A stretch of 64,000 nt of DNA from Cytobacillus purgationiresistens (lineage in GTDB: Bacteria > Bacillota > Bacilli > Bacillales > Cytobacillaceae). A model generated the notes under the pieces. That model worked only from the letters and a program-made list of their open reading frames with translations. It was not told the origin of the DNA and did not search any database. This document shows, one piece after another, positions 59,219 through 64,000 of this stretch (position 1 is its first letter; every line of letters starts with the position of its first letter). The DNA lies in contig NZ_JAUSUB010000006.1 of assembly GCF_030813235.1 (NCBI RefSeq), positions 62,001 to 126,000 on the forward strand. Direction: 5' to 3'. The position numbers and the translations under genes are program-made.

Positions 59219-60265
59219 TTCTTGTTCTGCTTTAGCTGCTGCCTCTGCCTGCGCTTGCTGCTTTTGCCTCTCAATTTCATCGATTCTCATCGCAACGTAT
59301 TCCGTGTTCTTCAACAACCAAAACTGCTTCTGCATATGCTGGATGTGCTTTAATTCACTTTTTCCTTTCTTACGTTTATGATATTTTTCAACGGCACTCA
59401 GCACTGGTCCAGGATGGGTAAAATAGCTTTGAAATAACAGCATTTCATCTTCTCTAAAAGGAAAATGCTTTAGATAAGTATATAACCAATCAACAGCGTC
59501 TTCTGACCTTTTTGGAAAAGTCTTCAAGGATCTAGATAAGAAAGGCAGCAAGTCATGCATAGGGGTGCTTTGTCTCGCATCCTCAAAGTTCAGGAAATAG
59601 CCTAAGCCCCGATCATCATATAAAAAGTGTTCCGTTGACACTTTGCCATGGATAATGACAGTCCTTGTCTTTTCACTATCCTTCGTTTTTTCATACCATT
59701 CCTTTAATTTGGTTGTCGAGTATTTTAGAGCTTGTGAAATATCATTATAATACTGCGTATATAACAGTTCATATGGCGACATATATTCTCTGCTCTCACA
59801 TTCCTCTATAAAGCCATCTAAAAATTCCTTCTGTTTCTCCCATTCCAGTGAAGTATTTTCATAATGCTCTTCTCGATCTTCCTTACTAACAGGAATGTCT
59901 TTTACTGATAAAACATGAAGTCTTGCCAGCTCTCTAAACATTTGTTGGTGGCGTTCATAGCGATTTTCCTTTTCTTCGTTCGCCAGCCAAGGCATTAAAT
60001 AATAGAGTTCAGTATTATAGAGCACTGCATATCTGCCATCCACTGTCGGATAGATAGGTATGATTCGATTATAGCCCTTCTGATAAAGCGTTTGAATATG
60101 CTTGATAAAATCAGGTCCATGATGAGGTTTGATTTTTTTTAAAGAAAATATCCCCTTATTTGAATAGACTTTCTGCACTCTCCCAAAGTCTTCTACAAAG
60201 TTTGGCTCCACTGCATAGTGCTTCAAAATAGGTGCATATTTCTTCAATCGGTTTTCTTCCTGCAT
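59201..60265 (-). CDS. ysxE: YsxE, CotS-like spore coat kinase-family protein
   Basis: The 354-residue protein belongs to the spore coat CotS/YsxE group (aminoglycoside phosphotransferase-like): K-V-Y-S-N-K-G-I-F-S-L-K-K-I near the start, V-I-I-H-G-K-V-S-T-E-H-F-L-Y (catalytic-loop-like) and an A/E/Q-rich end. Classic catalytic residues look degraded, so kinase activity is doubtful. ATG at 60265 fits family length; a frame to 60295 is open. It follows spoVID, as in B. subtilis, and depends on its expression. Confidence 0.9.
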   Translation of the reverse strand: MQEENRLKKYAPILKHYAVEPNFVEDFGRVQKVYSNKGIFSLKKIKPHHGPDFIKHIQTLYQKGYNRIIPIYPTVDGRYAVLYNTELYYLMPWLANEEKENRYERHQQMFRELARLHVLSVKDIPVSKEDREEHYENTSLEWEKQKEFLDGFIEECESREYMSPYELLYTQYYNDISQALKYSTTKLKEWYEKTKDSEKTRTVIIHGKVSTEHFLYDDRGLGYFLNFEDARQSTPMHDLLPFLSRSLKTFPKRSEDAVDWLYTYLKHFPFREDEMLLFQSYFTHPGPVLSAVEKYHKRKKGKSELKHIQHMQKQFWLLKNTEYVAMRIDEIERQKQQAQAEAAAKAEQEGAQDG

Positions 60266-60396
60266 GAGAACCACTCTCTTTCCAAAAATGGCCATTGACG
60301 AGAGGCTTATGTTGTCTTTAACAAAGCAAAGCCACTTAAATACAATAAAGCAGCTGAGCAGTTGTCCATACGAACTGCTCAGACTGCATTTGGTCG

Positions 60397-61530
60397 TTAA
60401 TTCGTTACAGTTGCAGGGACGTATAATGCTTGCCCCTCGTATACATCTTGATTGATTTCAAGATGATTGACGCGGAGTAAAGCTTGTGCAGAAGTGTCAT
60501 AGCGATCGGCAATGATATCAATCGTATCCCCTTGCTGAACAATGCAAACCTTCAGCTTTGCCACTTCTTCCTCTTCTTCTTTTCTTCCAAAAAACTCCGT
60601 CAGACTCATGCTTTTCTTTTTATTTTTGCCCTTCTTTTTCACTTGCTTTACTTCTTCTTCAGGAGAAGAGGAAGACTCAAATTCTTCTGCTTGTTTCTGA
60701 TGCTTGTATTCAACGACTGGAGATTCTTCTTCTACTGGTTTAACCTCAAAGATTTCCTTTGCTTCCGGCAGTTTCTCTTCGTTTCTTTGACTAATAAATG
60801 AAATCTCAGGAAGCTTCACCGGCTCTTCTTCCTCTTCCTGAATTGAACGAGATAGGACAGGCTCAGATAAGACAGGTTCGGCAGGTTCACTTACTGCATC
60901 TGGCTGTTTCCTGGCTTCAGCTTCAAATGGCTCAAAATCTAAAGATTCTTGGCTTTCATCTGGAGCAAGGCTGAGCTTGATTTCTGTTGTTTCTTCCTCA
61001 TATTCAACGTCATCTTCCTGCTGCTCCTCATCCGCTGTTCGATAGGTAGGTTCAAGCTCTAGCGTGTTTTCTTCTTCTTCAACACTATTATGCTGCTGAC
61101 CGCCATAAAGACCAGTGATGGTTAAATTCGCATTTAGCTTCATGCAGCTGCGCTCTGGAAAAACATAGTCGAAGGATTCTACCTCCACATCGATATCGCT
61201 TAGGCTCGCAATTCGGTTATTAGGTATGGTAATGTCTACTGGGAAGAAATGTGTAAACTCACAAACTCCTTCTTCCCTTTCTTCAATCGTCTGCACAAAT
61301 TTAAGTGTCGAAACAGTTTCACTTCCACTCGCATCTACCGAAGCTTCATCACGATGGTATTCACCCGTGAGCTCCAGTGCCCCTTGAATGGTTACATATT
61401 GCTCACTTTCCTGGATTGTTATATTAGGGTCTAGCGAAATCGATATTAATTGAGATACTTCCTGTCCTTTTTGAAACCAAACTGACTCCTCTAATGAAAA
61501 TCGTAAGCACGATGGATTTCCTTGAGACAA
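60397..61530 (-). CDS. spoVID: SpoVID, spore coat morphogenetic protein with LysM
   Basis: The 377-residue protein starts at TTG (61530) after GGAGG, with L-R-F-S-L-E-E-S-V-W-F-Q-K-G-Q-E-V, nearly as in B. subtilis SpoVID. The N-terminal beta domain runs to about 150, a highly acidic middle (E-E-E-E runs) follows, then a basic patch K-K-K-G-K-N-K-K-K and a C-terminal LysM (about 330-377). B. subtilis SpoVID is longer (575). It guides coat assembly around the forespore. Confidence 0.93.
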   Translation of the reverse strand: MSQGNPSCLRFSLEESVWFQKGQEVSQLISISLDPNITIQESEQYVTIQGALELTGEYHRDEASVDASGSETVSTLKFVQTIEEREEGVCEFTHFFPVDITIPNNRIASLSDIDVEVESFDYVFPERSCMKLNANLTITGLYGGQQHNSVEEEENTLELEPTYRTADEEQQEDDVEYEEETTEIKLSLAPDESQESLDFEPFEAEARKQPDAVSEPAEPVLSEPVLSRSIQEEEEEPVKLPEISFISQRNEEKLPEAKEIFEVKPVEEESPVVEYKHQKQAEEFESSSSPEEEVKQVKKKGKNKKKSMSLTEFFGRKEEEEEVAKLKVCIVQQGDTIDIIADRYDTSAQALLRVNHLEINQDVYEGQALYVPATVTN

Positions 61531-61713
61531 AGCGACTCCTCCTCTCATTTCTTTCACGTGTATAATCACTATGTCATTATCAATTTATGAATGAGATAAA
61601 TTATTTATGATTAATTTGGATGAATAATGGCTGAGAATGTTAGAAGTAGGCAATCAATTCATTTGATTCATGAATTCAAATGATTTTTCTTCATCGAAAA
61701 GTTTAAATTAAAT

Positions 61714-61742
61714 CAAAAAAACACTCATCAAAGGATGAGTGT
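61714..61742 (-). terminator. Terminator of the hem operon
   Basis: Minus strand ACACTCATC-CTTT-GATGAGTGT then TTTTTTTGATTT (plus 61714-61742). It ends hemL transcription beyond the GC-rich repeat, before spoVID. Confidence 0.85.
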
Positions 61743-61767
61743 TTATATAAAAAAGAATGACATAGGA

Positions 61768-61897
61768 TGTTCCGAAGCTTACCGTTCGCTTTCAGCAGGG
61801 CGAACGCCGAGCCGCTTCGTCGCTATACTTCTGCAGGGTCTCGCCTGTCTCGCATCGCCCGCAGGAGTCGAGCGGACACTTCTCCAAATCCAAGGAA
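61768..61897. repeat. GC-rich interspersed repeat of the Bacillaceae type
   Basis: The 376-base gap between spoVID and hemL holds a GC-rich block with GTTCGCTTTC, GCAGGGTCTCGCCTGTCTCGC and CCCGCAGGAGTCGAGCG, elements I know from a family of short interspersed repeats in Bacillaceae genomes. Its composition differs from the AT-rich flanks. It could form a large folded RNA at the end of the hem transcript. Confidence 0.65.
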
Positions 61898-61945
61898 GTT
61901 GTTTTGTTTACTTTTATCGATACTCAGAATGAGTGTATTCTCGAT

Positions 61946-63232
61946 TTACTTAAGCTTTGAAAACGCCTTGTCTGCTGCTTGGATCGTTTTCTCAATATCC
62001 TCATCACTGTGAGCGGTGGATAGGAATAGGCCTTCGTATTGGGATGGTGGAAGGAATACCCCTTGATTCGCCATCTCACGGTAATAAGAAGCAAAGAAGT
62101 CTAGATTAGATGTTTTGGCTTTTTCATAGTTTGTAACATCTTCATTTGTAAAGAAGATGCCAATCATAGAGCCTGCGCGATTGATTGTGTGCGGAATTTG
62201 ATATTTTTCAGCAGCTGTTCTTAAACCAAGCTCCAGCTTATCTGCTTTTTTAATGAATTCCTCATAGCTTTCAGGTGTAAGCTGACTTAATGTTTCATAT
62301 CCAGCAGCCATTGCCAATGGATTCCCTGAAAGGGTGCCTGCTTGATAAATAGGTCCACTTGGAGCGATTCTTTCCATTATTTCCGCTTTACCGCCATAAG
62401 CACCGACTGGAAGTCCTCCACCGATGACTTTTCCTAGGCAAGTTATATCTGGAGTCACTCCAAAATAGCCTTGTGCACAATTGTAGCCAACACGGAAGCC
62501 TGTCATTACTTCATCAAATATCAGCAATGCACCGTATTCGGTTGTCATTTCTCTTAAGCCTTCTAGGAAGCCTTCAAGAGGTGGTACAACACCCATATTA
62601 CCAGCCACTGGCTCAACAATGATTCCTGCAATATCATCGCTATATTGTTCAAATGCATACTTCACACTTTCTAAATCATTGTAGGGCACAGTGATTGTAT
62701 TCTTTGCAATGCCTTCCGGTACACCGGGACTATCTGGCAATCCAAGTGTAGCAACGCCCGAACCTGCTTTAATCAGGAGAGAATCACCATGTCCGTGATA
62801 GCAGCCTTCAAACTTCAAGATTTTATTGCGCCCAGTATAGCCGCGTGCAAGACGAAGTGCACTCATTGTTGCTTCTGTACCTGAGGAAACCATACGAACG
62901 ATTTCGATAGAAGGCACACGTTCGATGACTAGCTTTGCTAATTCGTTCTCCATTAATGTTGGTGCACCAAAGCTTGTCCCGCTCTCAGCCACCTTTTTAA
63001 TCGCTTCGACTACGCGATCATTCGTATGACCTAAGATGAGTGGACCCCATGATAGGACATAATCTATATATTCATTCCCATCGATATCATAGATTTTAGA
63101 CCCTTTTCCTCTTTCCATAAAAATCGGGTCCATATCGACAGATTTAAATGCACGAACAGGGGAATTAACTCCTCCTGGCATTAATTTTACTGCTTCTTTA
63201 AAAGCTTCAGCTGATTTTGCATAGGAACGCAT
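61946..63232 (-). CDS. hemL: Glutamate-1-semialdehyde 2,1-aminomutase
   Basis: The 428-residue PLP enzyme makes 5-aminolevulinate. Features: V-N-S-P-V-R-A-F (about 22-29), [27 protein letters not shown] and the PLP-binding lysine in [10 protein letters not shown]. Last gene of the hem operon, 22 bases after hemB. Terminated at 61714-61742. Confidence 0.97.
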   Translation of the reverse strand: MRSYAKSAEAFKEAVKLMPGGVNSPVRAFKSVDMDPIFMERGKGSKIYDIDGNEYIDYVLSWGPLILGHTNDRVVEAIKKVAESGTSFGAPTLMENELAKLVIERVPSIEIVRMVSSGTEATMSALRLARGYTGRNKILKFEGCYHGHGDSLLIKAGSGVATLGLPDSPGVPEGIAKNTITVPYNDLESVKYAFEQYSDDIAGIIVEPVAGNMGVVPPLEGFLEGLREMTTEYGALLIFDEVMTGFRVGYNCAQGYFGVTPDITCLGKVIGGGLPVGAYGGKAEIMERIAPSGPIYQAGTLSGNPLAMAAGYETLSQLTPESYEEFIKKADKLELGLRTAAEKYQIPHTINRAGSMIGIFFTNEDVTNYEKAKTSNLDFFASYYREMANQGVFLPPSQYEGLFLSTAHSDEDIEKTIQAADKAFSKLK

Positions 63233-63254
63233 GCTTCTCCCTCATTTCCTTTAG

Positions 63255-64000
63255 TTATTGTTGTTCTCTTAACCATCTGGCCGCATCTTTTGCGTGGTAA
63301 GTAATGATTAAGTCACAGCCTGCTCGTTTCATTCCTGTTAGCATTTCAAGCACGATTCTATCTTCATCGATCCAGCCGTTAGCTGCAGCAGCCTTCACCA
63401 TTGAATATTCACCACTTACATTGTAGATAACGAGTGGAAGATTAATATTATTTTTCACATCACGGACGATATCAAGATAAGACAAACCAGGCTTCACAAT
63501 CAGGAAGTCTGCACCTTCCATCAAATCGGATTCAGCTTCTCTCATAGCTTCTAGGCGATTAGCAGGATCCATTTGATAGGATTTACGATCACCGAATTGC
63601 GGAGTGCTCCCGGCAGCATCACGGAATGGTCCATAAAAGGCAGAGGAATATTTCACCGCATAAGACATCACAGGAATATGTTCAAACCCAGCTTCATCTA
63701 AACCTGCACGAATCGCCGCAGTAAATCCGTCCATCATATTAGATGGAGCAATGATATCCGCACCGGCTTTCGCTTGGCTGACAGCCGTTTGAACAAGCAA
63801 TTCAAGGGAGGCATCATTTAGTACTTCTCCATTTTCGATTAATCCGCAGTGACCATGATCTGTGTATTCACAAAGACATGTATCTGCAACTATAATCACT
63901 TCAGGATACTTTTCTTTAATGAATCTTATTCCCTCTTGAACAATTCCATGATCATGGTAAGCTTGTGATCCGCAATCGTCCTTTTCTAACGGAATACCGA
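63255..64000 (-). CDS. hemB: Delta-aminolevulinic acid dehydratase (partial)
   Basis: The frame runs open to the window edge (64000), missing about 75 N-terminal codons. Visible: D-D-C-G-S (near the edge), [15 protein letters not shown] (zinc-binding cysteines), [23 protein letters not shown] (Schiff-base lysine) and V-K-P-G. Joins two aminolevulinates to porphobilinogen. A GTG at 63899 is internal and should not be taken as the start. Confidence 0.97.
   Translation of the reverse strand, partial: GIPLEKDDCGSQAYHDHGIVQEGIRFIKEKYPEVIIVADTCLCEYTDHGHCGLIENGEVLNDASLELLVQTAVSQAKAGADIIAPSNMMDGFTAAIRAGLDEAGFEHIPVMSYAVKYSSAFYGPFRDAAGSTPQFGDRKSYQMDPANRLEAMREAESDLMEGADFLIVKPGLSYLDIVRDVKNNINLPLVIYNVSGEYSMVKAAAANGWIDEDRIVLEMLTGMKRAGCDLIITYHAKDAARWLREQQ

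Noticed and set aside
61735..62012. Two overlapping plus-strand frames near the end of hemL
   Set aside because: They arise from the GC-rich repeat and the opposite strand of hemL; no start signals or protein features.

Overview
The window looks like low-GC Firmicutes chromosome from a spore-forming Bacillaceae species outside the B. subtilis group. The right side holds hemB, hemL, spoVID, ysxE, valS (with a T-box leader), folC, a type IV pilus cluster with prepilin peptidase, spoIIB, maf and radC. This is the B. subtilis hemB-to-radC order with a pilus locus inserted between folC and spoIIB.

Positions 1 to about 44,865 are the right-hand part of a PBSX/skin-like, SPP1-like contractile-tailed prophage, inserted inside radC. 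Only the first about 136 codons of radC remain (44866-45276). The radC 3' part and attL must lie left of the window. A large serine recombinase gene abuts the junction.

Layout from right to left, in the direction of the main phage transcript (minus strand): serine integrase, ImmA-like protease and ImmR-like repressor (plus strand, 42.5-44.9 kb); an operator-rich divergent control region (42.2-42.5 kb); early genes (Cro-like HTH, several tiny proteins, a phage sigma factor, a RecB/Cas4-like DUF2800 nuclease, a DUF2815 ssDNA-binding protein, a family A DNA polymerase); an apparently gene-poor 0.7-kb stretch carrying three related plus-strand small-RNA candidates; then HNH nuclease, MazG-like, zinc-ribbon/Myb-like, CbxX-type AAA ATPase, primase-VapE helicase, a GTAGACA repeat cluster, VRR-NUC, SNF2 helicase, a putative late regulator and a ParB-methyltransferase. 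The late genes follow: terminase, portal, MuF head protein fused to a C-terminal toxin-like domain with a candidate immunity gene, scaffold, capsid, connectors, sheath, tube, frameshifted tail chaperone, a self-contained moron, tape measure, baseplate, fibre, XkdX, XhlA, holin and amidase. Beyond the lysis genes (1-2.2 kb) are plus-strand accessory genes: two unknowns, a SinI-like remnant, a HEPN-like protein and an HTH-like protein.

Items I rate most worth checking: (1) three tandem homologous sRNA candidates at 34.8-35.3 kb, each starting with the same stem right after a -10 box; (2) the MuF-toxin/immunity pair at 19.97-21.6 kb; (3) nine GTAGACA repeats beside the primase gene; (4) a pilin-like/beta-helix gene split by an A9 tract; (5) a pilus locus that keeps only the last 57 codons of pilC and no pilB or pilT; (6) radC interrupted by the phage. 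All homology statements come from recognising family features by eye; no database search was run.
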